This document shows, piece by piece, positions 1 through 8,548 of a DNA stretch of 64,000 nucleotides (positions are counted from its first letter, which is position 1; the number at the start of each line of letters is the position of its first letter). Under the pieces are notes generated by a model. It did no database searches and was not told the origin of the DNA. It saw nothing but the letters and a program-made list of their open reading frames with translations. Source of the stretch: Cellulophaga sp. HaHa_2_95 (GTDB lineage: Bacteria > Bacteroidota > Bacteroidia > Flavobacteriales > Flavobacteriaceae); the NCBI RefSeq assembly GCF_019278565.1, contig NZ_CP058988.1, positions 372,001 to 436,000 of the forward strand, written 5' to 3'. A program made the position numbers and the translations under genes.

Positions 1-771
1 TATAAAATATATGAAGAATCTGGTAGTCCGCTTATGGCTCAGATGAAAGAAAACATTATTACCAACCACCCAGATTCTCGCTATGCAGAGATTTTACTAA
101 ATCCTAATGCGGTATTAGAAGGAGACACAGATAGCCCTGATGCTAAATATGCCGAATTATATAAGCGATTTACCAATCAGGAATATTTGCAAGTAATTAC
201 GGGTGCACAGGAAAATATTACGAAGTTTACAGGAGATCCTATTGTGCCTAAATTAGAAATGCTGAAAGCAAATGCAATCGGTAGAATACAAGGTTATGAT
301 GCTTTTGAGGAAGCTTTAAATTATGTTGCCTTAAACTACCCTAATAATCCTGAAGGCAAAAAAGCAAAAGAAATTATTGCCGATCAATTGCCTAAATTGG
401 CTCCTAAGGAATTCTTACAACCCAATCCTGCTAAAAAAGCAGAAAACTGGAAGTTAGTATTCCCATTTAAAATGGACGCAACAGAACCCGTTGCTAAACT
501 AAAAGAAGAATTAGAAAAAGCCATAAAAGATTTAAAATATAGAAATACGGTATCTCTTGATATGTACAATTTAGAGAATAAGTTTGTTGTTGTGCACGGA
601 TTTAAAACTGAAGAATACGCTCTTGGGTTTGCTGAATTAATAAAAAACAATAAAGACTATAGAATAGCGGATGAGAATTTCGTAATTTTATCTTCGAACT
701 ACAAAATTATTCAGGTTCATAAAAATTTAACGGCTTACAAAACACACACAGTAACAATCCCAAAACCGTAG
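1..771 (+). CDS. sprE: C-terminal part of SprE/PorW-like TPR lipoprotein (5' truncated)
   Basis: The reading frame is already open at base 1, so this is the 3' end of a longer gene cut by the window edge. The visible part is about 256 residues of helical TPR-like sequence with recurring N-P-x(4)-A-x(2)-A-K-type repeat ends, followed by a C-terminal alpha/beta region. In Flavobacteriia the gene just upstream of the bactofilin and atp genes is SprE (PorW in Porphyromonas), a TPR lipoprotein needed for gliding and type IX secretion. The family assignment rests on this remembered gene order plus the TPR character, because the diagnostic N-terminus is missing. It ends 3 nt before the bactofilin gene, which suggests co-transcription. 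Confidence 0.6.
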   Translation, partial: YKIYEESGSPLMAQMKENIITNHPDSRYAEILLNPNAVLEGDTDSPDAKYAELYKRFTNQEYLQVITGAQENITKFTGDPIVPKLEMLKANAIGRIQGYDAFEEALNYVALNYPNNPEGKKAKEIIADQLPKLAPKEFLQPNPAKKAENWKLVFPFKMDATEPVAKLKEELEKAIKDLKYRNTVSLDMYNLENKFVVVHGFKTEEYALGFAELIKNNKDYRIADENFVILSSNYKIIQVHKNLTAYKTHTVTIPKP

Positions 772-774
772 AAC

Positions 775-1200
775 ATGTTTTCAGACAATAAAAAGCAAAA
801 ACCTAAAACAATGACAGAACTAGGAGGACAACCAAACAGAATTGAAAAAAACACTCGTATTAAAGGAGACATTATTTCTGAAGCAGATTTTAGAATTGAT
901 GGTAAATTAGATGGGAATGTAAAAACTTCTGGAAAAGTTGTAATTGGCAAAGATGGCTATATCCACGGTAAAGTGGAATGCGTAAATGCAGATATTGAAG
1001 GAAGCTTCAATGGAGAGCTTTTAGTATCTGATCTTTTATCCTTAAAATCCTCTGCCGTTATAGAAGGTGTAGTTTCTGTAGCAAAACTAGCTGTAGAACC
1101 AGGCGCAACATTTAATGCCGCTTGTACTATGGGAGGTGGTAAATTACCTTCTCAAAACAAAACAGCTACTACTGCAAATGGAACCGCAAAAGCCTCGTAA
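775..1200 (+). CDS. bactofilin (polymer-forming cytoskeletal protein)
   Basis: This 141-residue protein has the bactofilin core (DUF583): repeated short beta strands with a hydrophobic-Gly rhythm (GDIISEADFRIDGKLDGNVK, GKVVIGKDGYIHGKV) that form a right-handed beta helix. An N-terminal disordered tail and a Thr/Ala-rich C-terminal tail flank it, as in the family. Bactofilins self-assemble into membrane-associated filaments that position envelope machinery. The ATG lies 3 nt after the preceding stop. The 3' end overlaps the next gene by 23 nt, so the four genes before atpB look like one transcript. What this filament organises here is unknown; the SprE-like neighbour makes gliding or envelope scaffolding a fair guess. 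Confidence 0.9.
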   Translation: MFSDNKKQKPKTMTELGGQPNRIEKNTRIKGDIISEADFRIDGKLDGNVKTSGKVVIGKDGYIHGKVECVNADIEGSFNGELLVSDLLSLKSSAVIEGVVSVAKLAVEPGATFNAACTMGGGKLPSQNKTATTANGTAKAS

Positions 1201-1405
1201 AAAAATTAACAAGGGTTTACAAACTGCAACAAAACTTTCGGGAATAGGGATCCAAATGGGCCTTACCATTTATTTAGGAAACTTATTAGGTTCTTGGCTA
1301 GACGAAAAATACGCAACAAATTATTTAGAAATTTCTATCACACTTGTTGCTATCTTTGTATCTATGTATTCCATGATACGTCAAGCCAATAACCTTAATA
1401 AATAA
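1178..1405 (+). CDS. AtpZ/AtpI-like F0 accessory protein
   Basis: I chose the ATG at 1178 (protein begins MEPQKPRKKI, 75 residues) rather than a longer upstream frame, because the upstream part is out-of-frame bactofilin coding sequence. A basic N-terminus is followed by two predicted membrane helices (about residues 17-37 and 46-66) separated by a short loop LDEKYATNY. This is the layout of AtpZ/AtpI-family proteins, which assist c-ring assembly or ion supply for F-type ATP synthases. It overlaps the bactofilin by 23 nt and precedes the atp operon, as in other Bacteroidota. It is assigned by architecture and position; no catalytic motif exists to confirm it. Confidence 0.8.
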   Translation: MEPQKPRKKINKGLQTATKLSGIGIQMGLTIYLGNLLGSWLDEKYATNYLEISITLVAIFVSMYSMIRQANNLNK

Positions 1406-1409
1406 AGTT

Positions 1410-1787
1410 TTGCTCAAATCTATTTTACAATACATTATTGTATTTACCTTATTATTTCTAGTGGGTACATATACCCACTTAGCCATTTTAGACTACTCTA
1501 TTCCTTTTCCTTTAGAGAAAATGTATCTCTTTCATTATCTCTTCTCTTTAGGCATCTGCATTCTCTTTGCTTATCTTGCTTTTTCAGATATCCTGAAAGA
1601 ACAATTAGGATTAATATACCTAGCTGCGCTTTTATTAAAGCTAATTTTCTTTGCCATAGTATTCAAAAGCGCTATTTTTAGCGAGGCCGTTATACCACGT
1701 ATAGACCGGTTTTCTATGTTGATTCCCCTTATTCTATTTCTATTCGTAGAGGTACTATTTATCTCAAAAATTCTAAAGAAAATCTAG
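1410..1787 (+). CDS. four-helix membrane protein of the atp locus (DUF6168-like)
   Basis: A 125-residue, very hydrophobic protein with about four membrane helices. The start is TTG at 1410, 4 nt after the AtpZ-like stop. No ATG gives a complete first helix. A gene of this size and topology between the atpI-like gene and atpB is usual in Flavobacteriaceae and carries the label DUF6168 as far as I recall. It is probably an ATP-synthase assembly partner, but nothing in the sequence proves that. There is no recognisable active site. The real atpB promoter lies after it, so it belongs to the upstream transcript. Confidence 0.65.
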   Translation: MLKSILQYIIVFTLLFLVGTYTHLAILDYSIPFPLEKMYLFHYLFSLGICILFAYLAFSDILKEQLGLIYLAALLLKLIFFAIVFKSAIFSEAVIPRIDRFSMLIPLILFLFVEVLFISKILKKI

Positions 1788-1813
1788 TTAGATAATTATT
1801 ACATTAAAATTAT

Positions 1814-1842
1814 TTGATTTTTATTTTTAATAACTACCTTTG
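1814..1842 (+). promoter_or_regulatory. Bacteroidota-type promoter of the atp operon
   Basis: TTG at 1814-1816, an 18-nt spacer and a perfect -7 box TACCTTTG at 1835-1842 match the TTG-N(17-21)-TAnnTTTG consensus. The box lies 39 nt before the atpB ATG. This marks the start of the ATP synthase transcript proper, separate from the bactofilin group. Confidence 0.75.
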
Positions 1843-1880
1843 CGCAAAATTTTAGGAAGTCAATTTTCGAAATATTTATA

Positions 1881-3077
1881 ATGAATATAGCATCAAAATA
1901 CATTAGTAGAGTAGCTTTATTAATTATCCTTACATTCTCATTACAAGGGTTTTCCATGTCTGATCCAGAAAAGGAAGCGCATGTGGAGGCTACAGAAGGT
2001 AAGATAAACACTAAAGAGGGGATTGACAATTATATCAAGCATCACCTTAAAGATTCTCATGATTTTCACTTGTACTCATATACAAATGATGCTGGAGAGA
2101 CAAAACATATTGGCTTTCCACTACCTGTAATCTTATGGTCAAGTAATGGATTAGTTACTTTTATGTCATCAGAATTTCATCATGATGATAACGGTCAAGT
2201 TATCGTAAATCGCGGTGGTTCTAAATTCACAAAATTACATAGTGTAATATACGAGTTAGACGCTAATGCAACAGCCATTAGTTTTGATGAACATCATCAC
2301 CCAGAAAACGCGCATAAACCTTTAGACTTTTCAATCACTAAAAGTGTTTTCGGAATGCTATTAGCTGGTTTGTTAATGATTTTAGGTTTTAGAGCCTTAG
2401 CTAGCGGTTATAAGAAGAGCCCAATCCCTACAGGATTTGCTCGTGTATTGGAACCATTAGTATTATATGTACGTGACGAAATAGCAAGACCAAACATTGG
2501 TGAAAAGCATTACCGTAAATTTATGGGCTTTTTATTAACGGTATTTTTCTTTATTTGGGTATTAAACTTATTAGGCTTAACACCACTAGGATTTAACGTT
2601 ACAGGGCAAATTGCCGTAACAGTTTGTTTGGCTTTATTTACCTTCTTAATCGTTCAATTTAACGGAAATAAAGAATACTGGAAGCATATTTTCTGGATGC
2701 CAGGCGTACCTGTATTAATGAAAATAGCTTTAATACCTGTTGAATTGCTAGGTATTTTAACTAAACCATTCTCCTTATTTGTACGTTTATTTGCAAACAT
2801 TACCGCGGGTCACTCTGTTGTAATGGGTATTGCAGCATTGATGATCTTATTAAAAGCACAGTTTGGAACTGTTGGAGCAACAGGTATATCTGTCTTCCTT
2901 ACATTATTCTTAACAGTTATAGAATTATTAGTAGCTTTTTTACAGGCGTATATTTTCACCATGTTGTCGTCGCTATTTATAGGTATGGCGGTAGCAGAAC
3001 ATGATCACGAACACGAGCATGATGCTCATGGCCATGAAGTTGCCGATACAGAAGATGTAAGAGCAGATTTTATTTAA
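1881..3077 (+). CDS. atpB: ATP synthase F0 subunit a
   Basis: Subunit a forms the proton half-channels next to the c-ring. The C-terminal two thirds carry the conserved helices with the essential arginine in FSLFVRLFANITAGH (near residue 305). At 398 residues it is far longer than the roughly 270 usual in Proteobacteria. The N-terminus has a cleavable-looking signal (about 1-25) followed by some 130 periplasmic residues rich in His and acidic residues. The C-terminus ends in a His/Asp/Glu-rich tail (AEHDHEHEHDAHGHE). Extended AtpB proteins are normal in Bacteroidota, but the His-rich ends hint at metal or proton binding. First gene of the F0F1 operon. Confidence 0.96.
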   Translation: MNIASKYISRVALLIILTFSLQGFSMSDPEKEAHVEATEGKINTKEGIDNYIKHHLKDSHDFHLYSYTNDAGETKHIGFPLPVILWSSNGLVTFMSSEFHHDDNGQVIVNRGGSKFTKLHSVIYELDANATAISFDEHHHPENAHKPLDFSITKSVFGMLLAGLLMILGFRALASGYKKSPIPTGFARVLEPLVLYVRDEIARPNIGEKHYRKFMGFLLTVFFFIWVLNLLGLTPLGFNVTGQIAVTVCLALFTFLIVQFNGNKEYWKHIFWMPGVPVLMKIALIPVELLGILTKPFSLFVRLFANITAGHSVVMGIAALMILLKAQFGTVGATGISVFLTLFLTVIELLVAFLQAYIFTMLSSLFIGMAVAEHDHEHEHDAHGHEVADTEDVRADFI

Positions 3078-3095
3078 CGAGAGTTTATTTTTTAA

Positions 3096-3308
<213 letters not shown>

Positions 3309-3328
3309 TTTCCGATCAAAGCAAATTG

Positions 3329-3363
3329 AAGCACAGTACTAACGGTTGGTTACTACTGTGCTT
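3329..3363 (+). promoter_or_regulatory. intra-operon hairpin between atpE and atpF
   Basis: The arms 3329-3343 and 3349-3363 pair with a single mismatch around a 5-nt loop. Only a very short T run follows, so it is not a canonical intrinsic terminator. A stable stem just after the c-subunit gene fits partial termination or 3'-end mRNA protection, giving more AtpE than AtpF. That role is inferred; only the hairpin is seen. Confidence 0.7.
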
Positions 3364-3401
3364 TAAAAAGTAAACTAATAAATAACACAGAATAACATCG
3401 T

Positions 3402-3899
3402 ATGGATATTTTTAACGATTTTCCAATAGGCTTATTTTTCATGCAAGCTTTTATCCTATTAATCTTAATTGCATTAATGGTTAAATTTGCTTGGAAACCA
3501 ATTTTAAATTCTTTGAACGAAAGAGAAACTGGTATTGCTGATGCACTTGCTGCTGCTGAAAAAGCCAAAAAAGAAATGCAAAACATCACTGCTGATAGTG
3601 AGCGTTTATTACAAGAAGCTCGTGCTGAAAGAGAATCAATGATTAAAGATGCGCGTGAGATTAAAGATAAAATGCTAGCTGATGCTAAAGATCAAGCAAA
3701 AGCAGAAGGCGATAAAATGCTAGCCAATGCTCAAGAAGCAATTCTTAGTGAGAAAAAAGCAGCAGTTGCAGATATTAAAAATCAAGTAGCTACTTTATCT
3801 GTAGAAATTGCAGAAAAAGTAATTAAAGAACAATTAGCTAACAAAGACAAGCAATTACAATTGGTTGAGAATATGTTAGGTGATATCAAATTAAACTAG
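3402..3899 (+). CDS. atpF: ATP synthase F0 subunit b
   Basis: 165 residues: one N-terminal membrane helix (about 8-28, ending KFAWKPI, the typical K-W-P exit motif), then a long charged, Ala-rich helix that forms the dimeric peripheral stalk (residues about 35-155). Length and layout match the family. The N-terminus begins MDIFNDFPIG as in other Flavobacteriia. It holds the stator between subunit a and the delta subunit encoded 4 nt downstream. The 93-nt gap to atpE contains a strong hairpin. Confidence 0.96.
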   Translation: MDIFNDFPIGLFFMQAFILLILIALMVKFAWKPILNSLNERETGIADALAAAEKAKKEMQNITADSERLLQEARAERESMIKDAREIKDKMLADAKDQAKAEGDKMLANAQEAILSEKKAAVADIKNQVATLSVEIAEKVIKEQLANKDKQLQLVENMLGDIKLN

Positions 3900-3903
3900 A
3901 AGC

Positions 3904-4443
3904 ATGAGCGAATCTAGAGCTGCAATACGTTACGCAAAAGCTACCTTAGACCAGGCTATTGATAATAAAGCCTTAGAAGCTATGGAAGCAGACATGCGTT
4001 CTATTGTTGATACCATAAGCGAAAGCAAAGAGCTATCTGATGCTTTAAGCAGCCCTATTGTAAATAGTGCTGATAAAAAGAATATCTTGCTAGCGGTTTT
4101 CAAAGACACTAATGCAATTACAAAAGGCCTTATTGGTGTTTTAGTAGACAATAAAAGAATTTCGTTATTAAACGAAGTTGCTTTAAAGTATCTTATTATT
4201 AATGAAGATTTAAAAGGACAAGGTGTTGCGTTTGTAACTACTGCTGTGCCTTTAACAGCCGATTTAGAAAAAAAGATACTTGATAAAGTAATAGAATTAA
4301 CTGGAAAAAAAGTGGTGCTTAAAAGTACTATCGACGAAAAAATTCTAGGAGGTTTTGTTTTACGCTTAGGTGATTTACAGTACGATGCAAGCATCGCTAG
4401 TAAATTAGGAAATTTAAAAAGAGAATTTACAAACAGTTTATAA
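3904..4443 (+). CDS. atpH: ATP synthase F1 subunit delta
   Basis: 179 residues with the N-terminal six-helix bundle (RYAKATLDQA near residue 9) and the conserved C-terminal motif DEKILGGFVLRLGDLQYDAS (residues 143-162). Delta caps the F1 head and binds the b stalk. It starts 4 nt after atpF. Full length and unremarkable. Confidence 0.96.
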   Translation: MSESRAAIRYAKATLDQAIDNKALEAMEADMRSIVDTISESKELSDALSSPIVNSADKKNILLAVFKDTNAITKGLIGVLVDNKRISLLNEVALKYLIINEDLKGQGVAFVTTAVPLTADLEKKILDKVIELTGKKVVLKSTIDEKILGGFVLRLGDLQYDASIASKLGNLKREFTNSL

Positions 4444-4499
4444 TTATAATAACGTAGTCGCCGGTGTAAATTTGCGCTACAACTTATATCATTAATAAC

Positions 4500-6080
4500 A
4501 TGGCAGGAGTAAAAGCCGCTGAAGTATCAGCAATATTAAAACAGCAATTATCAGGATTTGAAGCTACAGCCTCTTTAGACGAAGTAGGTACAGTTTTACA
4601 AATTGGTGATGGTATTGCAAGAGTTTACGGATTATCTAACGTACAATATGGTGAGTTAGTAGAATTTGAAGGCGGGTTACAAGGTATCGTTCTTAACTTG
4701 GAAGAAGACAACGTTGGTGTTGTACTTTTAAGTCCTTCTAGAGACATCAAAGAAGGTACTGTAGTTAAAAGAACTCAGACTATTGCTTCTATTGAAGTTG
4801 GTGAAGGTATTGTTGGCCGTGTTGTAAATACATTAGGAAAACCAATTGATGGTAAAGGTGCTATTGCTGGTGAACTATACAAATTACCTTTAGAGCGTAA
4901 AGCTCCAGGTGTTGTTTACCGTCAACCCGTTACAGAACCATTACAAACAGGTATTAAAGCAATTGATGCTATGATTCCTGTAGGTAGAGGACAACGTGAG
5001 TTGGTTATTGGTGACCGTCAAACAGGTAAAACTACGGTTTGTATTGACGCCATCTTAAATCAAAAAGAATTTTACGATGCTGGGAAACCAGTATATTGTA
5101 TATATGTTGCTATAGGTCAAAAAGCATCTACAGTAGCAAACATTGCACAAACATTAGAAGACAACGGAGCTTTAGCCTATACTACTATTGTAGCAGCTAA
5201 CGCATCAGATCCTGCTTCTATGCAAGTTTACGCACCATTTGCAGGAGCTGCAATTGGAGAGTACTTTAGAGACACTGGTAGACCAGCTTTAATTATCTAT
5301 GATGATTTATCTAAACAAGCAGTTGCCTACAGAGAAATTTCTCTTTTATTAAGAAGACCACCAGGACGTGAAGCGTATCCAGGTGATGTTTTCTACCTAC
5401 ACTCTCGTTTATTAGAGCGTTCTGCAAAAATCATTGCAAATGATGCTATTGCGAAAGACATGAATGATTTACCGGATGCATTAAAGCCTATCGTGAAAGG
5501 TGGAGGTTCTTTAACTGCATTACCAATTATTGAAACACAAGCAGGTGATGTTTCTGCATATATCCCAACAAACGTAATTTCTATTACTGATGGGCAGATA
5601 TTCTTAGAGCAAGATTTATTCAACCAAGGGGTACGTCCGGCAATTAATGTAGGTATATCTGTATCTCGTGTTGGTGGTAACGCTCAGATTAAATCAATGA
5701 AAAAAGTAGCAGGTACTTTAAAACTAGATCAAGCACAATTCCGTGAATTGGAAGCTTTTGCTAAGTTTGGTTCAGATTTAGATGCTGCGACATTAAACGT
5801 TATTGAAAAAGGACGCCGTAATGTTGAGATTTTAAAACAAGCACAAAACGATCCTTTTACAGTAGAAGATCAGGTTGCTATTATCTATGCAGGTTCTAAA
5901 AACTTGTTAAGAGATGTTCCAGTAGAAAAAATTAAAGAGTTTGAACGTGATTTTATAGAGTTCTTAAACGCAAAACATAGAGACACGCTAGATTCTTTAA
6001 AAGCAGGTAAATTAACAGATGAAGTTATCGATGTATTGACTTCTGTTTGTAAAGATTTATCAGCGAAATATAAAAAATAA
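4500..6080 (+). CDS. atpA: ATP synthase F1 subunit alpha
   Basis: 526 residues, complete. The N-terminal beta barrel is followed by the nucleotide-binding domain with the P-loop GDRQTGKT (about 171-178), the alpha-type motif [16 protein letters not shown] and SRLLERSA, then the helical C-terminal domain. The alpha subunits bind but do not hydrolyse nucleotide and alternate with beta in F1. The catalytic beta gene (atpD) does not follow; atpG comes next after an 85-nt spacer holding inverted heptamer repeats. Bacteroidota usually place atpD-atpC elsewhere. Confidence 0.98.
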   Translation: MAGVKAAEVSAILKQQLSGFEATASLDEVGTVLQIGDGIARVYGLSNVQYGELVEFEGGLQGIVLNLEEDNVGVVLLSPSRDIKEGTVVKRTQTIASIEVGEGIVGRVVNTLGKPIDGKGAIAGELYKLPLERKAPGVVYRQPVTEPLQTGIKAIDAMIPVGRGQRELVIGDRQTGKTTVCIDAILNQKEFYDAGKPVYCIYVAIGQKASTVANIAQTLEDNGALAYTTIVAANASDPASMQVYAPFAGAAIGEYFRDTGRPALIIYDDLSKQAVAYREISLLLRRPPGREAYPGDVFYLHSRLLERSAKIIANDAIAKDMNDLPDALKPIVKGGGSLTALPIIETQAGDVSAYIPTNVISITDGQIFLEQDLFNQGVRPAINVGISVSRVGGNAQIKSMKKVAGTLKLDQAQFRELEAFAKFGSDLDAATLNVIEKGRRNVEILKQAQNDPFTVEDQVAIIYAGSKNLLRDVPVEKIKEFERDFIEFLNAKHRDTLDSLKAGKLTDEVIDVLTSVCKDLSAKYKK

Positions 6081-6090
6081 TTTTAGGTAT

Positions 6091-6161
6091 TAAGTACTCA
6101 GTATTCAGTACAAAGCGGTTCTGAAAAAACAATTACCTTGTACTGAATACTACATACTAAG
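6091..6161. repeat. inverted pair of heptanucleotide tandem repeats between atpA and atpG
   Basis: The arms 6100-6113 and 6138-6151 form a perfect 14-bp inverted repeat around a 24-nt centre. Each arm is itself built of seven-base units (AGTACTC AGTATTC AGTACAA on one side, TTGTACT GAATACT ACATACT on the other). It could fold in the polycistronic mRNA. It lacks a T tail, so it is probably an intergenic repeat element rather than a terminator. Confidence 0.7.
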
Positions 6162-6165
6162 AAAT

Positions 6166-7029
6166 ATGGCAAACTTAAAAGAAATACGTAACAGGATAGC
6201 ATCAGTTTCTTCAACGATGCAGATTACCAGTGCCATGAAAATGGTATCTGCTGCAAAATTGAAAAAAGCACAAGATGCCATCACTGCAATGCGTCCTTAT
6301 TCAGATAAGCTTACTGAACTTTTACAAAGTTTAAGTGCTAGTCTTGAAGGAGATGCTGGTAGTGTATATGCTCAAAACCGTGAGGTAAATAAAGTATTGG
6401 TAGTGGCTATAACTTCAAACAGAGGTTTATGTGGTGCTTTCAACACTAACATTATCAAGCAAAGTATGCTTTTAGCGAACCAAACATATGCTGGTAAGCA
6501 AGTAGAATTTATGGCTATCGGTAAGAAGGCTAACGATATTCTTAAAAAGAAATATACCGTTATCGAAAATCATAGCTCGGTTTATGAAGATTTGACTTTC
6601 GAAGCTATTTCTGCAATTGCTGAAGAATTAATGGCATTATTTACGAATGGAACCTACGATAAGATTGACATTGTATATAATAAATTCAAAAATGCAGCTA
6701 CGCAGATAGTAATGACGGAACAATTTTTACCAATTGTTCCTGTATCAGGAGAATCGGCTACAACGGCAGCTGATTATGTTTATGAGCCCTCAAAGTTTGA
6801 AATCGTTGAGCAATTAATTCCTAAGTCCTTAAAAACACAATTGTATAAAGGGGTAAGAGATTCTTTTGCTAGTGAGCATGGAGCACGTATGACCGCAATG
6901 CATAAAGCTACAGATAACGCTACTGAATTAAGAAATCAATTGAAGCTGACATACAACAAAGCAAGACAAGCTGCGATTACTAATGAAATATTAGAAATTG
7001 TTGGTGGAGCTGAGGCTTTAGCTAATTAG
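6166..7029 (+). CDS. atpG: ATP synthase F1 subunit gamma
   Basis: 287 residues with the family hallmarks: N-terminal coiled-coil start MANLKEIRNRIASVSSTMQI, the central SNRGLCGAFN motif (near residue 85), and the C-terminal helix containing GARMTAMHKATDNA. Gamma is the rotating central shaft of F1. Last gene of the operon, with a terminator about 70 nt downstream. Epsilon and beta are absent from this window. Confidence 0.97.
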   Translation: MANLKEIRNRIASVSSTMQITSAMKMVSAAKLKKAQDAITAMRPYSDKLTELLQSLSASLEGDAGSVYAQNREVNKVLVVAITSNRGLCGAFNTNIIKQSMLLANQTYAGKQVEFMAIGKKANDILKKKYTVIENHSSVYEDLTFEAISAIAEELMALFTNGTYDKIDIVYNKFKNAATQIVMTEQFLPIVPVSGESATTAADYVYEPSKFEIVEQLIPKSLKTQLYKGVRDSFASEHGARMTAMHKATDNATELRNQLKLTYNKARQAAITNEILEIVGGAEALAN

Positions 7030-7097
7030 ATTGGTGCAGACGCGTTAAGCAATAAATCAGCATAACAAAATCGTCTATTTGAAATAAATATTTAAAG

Positions 7098-7125
7098 AAA
7101 GCCTCGCATTTAGCGGGGTTTTTTT
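7098..7125 (+). terminator. intrinsic terminator of the atp operon
   Basis: Stem CCTCGC/GCGGGG (7102-7107 with 7113-7118, one G-T pair), extended by flanking A-T pairs, loop of 5 nt, followed by a run of seven T (7119-7125). Confidence 0.85.
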
Positions 7126-7159
7126 ATGCCCAAAAAATAAATACTATAAAATGATGTAA

Positions 7160-7175
7160 CATTTGTAAACAAATG
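7160..7175. promoter_or_regulatory. short inverted repeat upstream of the hydrolase operon
   Basis: CATTTGT and ACAAATG are separated by 2 nt, 33 nt before the hydrolase start. It has the size of a dimeric repressor site and sits where a promoter is expected. No clear TAnnTTTG box is visible. Chance is possible in AT-rich DNA. Confidence 0.25.
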
Positions 7176-7207
7176 AATCTAAAGGGTAAATAACTAAAAC
7201 TATCACA

Positions 7208-8041
7208 ATGAAATTAACATTACTAGTTGCCCTTTTTACCCTAAATTTAAACCTAAGCTTAAATGCTCAAGAATACCCATTTCAAGTGGAGGTTTCTGGA
7301 AAAGGAGAACCGATCTTACTATTTCCAGGATTTGCTTGTACAGGAGCCGTTTGGAACGATGTTATTAAAGACCTATCTAAAAATTACGAATGCCACGTAT
7401 TCACCTTTGCAGGATTTGGTGATGTGCCCGCTATAGAATCTCCATGGTTAGCTGAAATTAAGGATGGAGTTTCTAAATATATTATAACCAAAAAATTAAA
7501 AGAACCCACCGCAATTGGGCATAGTCTTGGTGGTACCTTAGCACTATGGATGGCTTCAGAAAAAGAATATTTTTCTAATATCATTATAATTGATGCCTTA
7601 GCCTCTACAGGAGCTTTAATGATGCCCAACTTTAAAAGTGAATTTATCACTTATGACAATCCCTATAACGCTCAGTTACTAAAAATGGACGCTGAAGAAT
7701 TTTATGCCATGGCACAACAGATGGCGCAAGGAATGACCTTGAATACGGAAAAAAGAGAGCAAATTGTAGATTGGATGGTACAAGCAGATAGAAAAACTTA
7801 TATTAATGGCTATACCGATTTACTGAAACTAGACTTAAGGGAAACTATCGCCACTGTAAAAACTCCGGTTACCATTTTAGCAGCAACACAACCTTACGGC
7901 GAAAAAACCGTTAAGCAAACATATCAAGAGCAATACAAGAATTTAGAGGACTATACTATAAAAATCGCAGGTAAGTCTGCCCACTTCATTATGTTTGACC
8001 AGCCAGAATGGTTATCAAAAGAAATAAAATTGGCATTATAA
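7208..8041 (+). CDS. exported alpha/beta hydrolase
   Basis: 277 residues beginning with a Sec signal peptide (about 1-20, ending SLNAQ). The alpha/beta hydrolase fold follows: oxyanion region LLFPGFACTG, the nucleophile elbow GHSLGG (Ser near residue 106), a helical lid and the catalytic His in SAHFIMFDQPEW near the C-terminus. It is probably an esterase or lipase of the periplasm; the substrate is unknown. The next gene, an ECF sigma factor, starts only 6 nt later, so hydrolase, sigma factor and membrane protein form one operon. That suggests the enzyme acts in the envelope process the sigma factor senses or controls. Confidence 0.85.
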   Translation: MKLTLLVALFTLNLNLSLNAQEYPFQVEVSGKGEPILLFPGFACTGAVWNDVIKDLSKNYECHVFTFAGFGDVPAIESPWLAEIKDGVSKYIITKKLKEPTAIGHSLGGTLALWMASEKEYFSNIIIIDALASTGALMMPNFKSEFITYDNPYNAQLLKMDAEEFYAMAQQMAQGMTLNTEKREQIVDWMVQADRKTYINGYTDLLKLDLRETIATVKTPVTILAATQPYGEKTVKQTYQEQYKNLEDYTIKIAGKSAHFIMFDQPEWLSKEIKLAL

Positions 8042-8047
8042 TCTCCC

Positions 8048-8548
8048 ATGACGCATTTAGAAGGCCATTTTAAAGCTATTTACAAAGAAAACCACCCTAA
8101 GGTATACCGAATGTGTTTAGGATACGCCTCCGGCGATCAAATGCTTGCTGGTGATTTTTGCCAAGAGGTATTCATTAAAGTTTGGGAGCACCTACCCTCC
8201 TTCAGGAACGATGCTTCCATATCTACATGGATTTATAGAATAACCGTAAATACCTGCTTAGTAAGTTTGAGACAAAAAAGAAGTATCCCCGTATCCAAAG
8301 TAATGGGTACGCTAGAAATACAAAACCCAGAACACGAATTCCAAGAGAAGGAAAAAAAATTCCAAACATTATATCAATGTATAGACCAACTCAGCAAAGA
8401 CAATAAAAGCATCATCTTATTAGAATTGGAAGGAATACCACAAAAGGAAATTGCTAGCATCATGGGAATAAGCCACGAAGCCACTAGAATCCGAATTCAC
8501 CGAATAAAAAATGAATTAACTAAATGTGTACAAAATGACAACATTTGA
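8048..8548 (+). CDS. ECF-type RNA polymerase sigma factor
   Basis: 166 residues with region 2 (DFCQEVFIKVWEHL, ISTWIYRITVNTCL, the W-I-Y-R-I-T-V-N core of ECF region 2.4) and region 4 (QKEIASIMGISHEATRIRIH, the -35 binding helix-turn-helix). No anti-sigma domain is fused. The following membrane protein overlaps its 3' end by 14 nt, so translation is coupled, as for sigma/anti-sigma pairs. Target genes cannot be told from the sequence. It stands downstream of a secreted hydrolase in the same operon. Confidence 0.93.
   Translation: MTHLEGHFKAIYKENHPKVYRMCLGYASGDQMLAGDFCQEVFIKVWEHLPSFRNDASISTWIYRITVNTCLVSLRQKRSIPVSKVMGTLEIQNPEHEFQEKEKKFQTLYQCIDQLSKDNKSIILLELEGIPQKEIASIMGISHEATRIRIHRIKNELTKCVQNDNI

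Noticed and set aside
6091..6161. Inverted repeat as a terminator between atpA and atpG
   Set aside because: No T tract and a 24-nt loop; the operon must continue into atpG.
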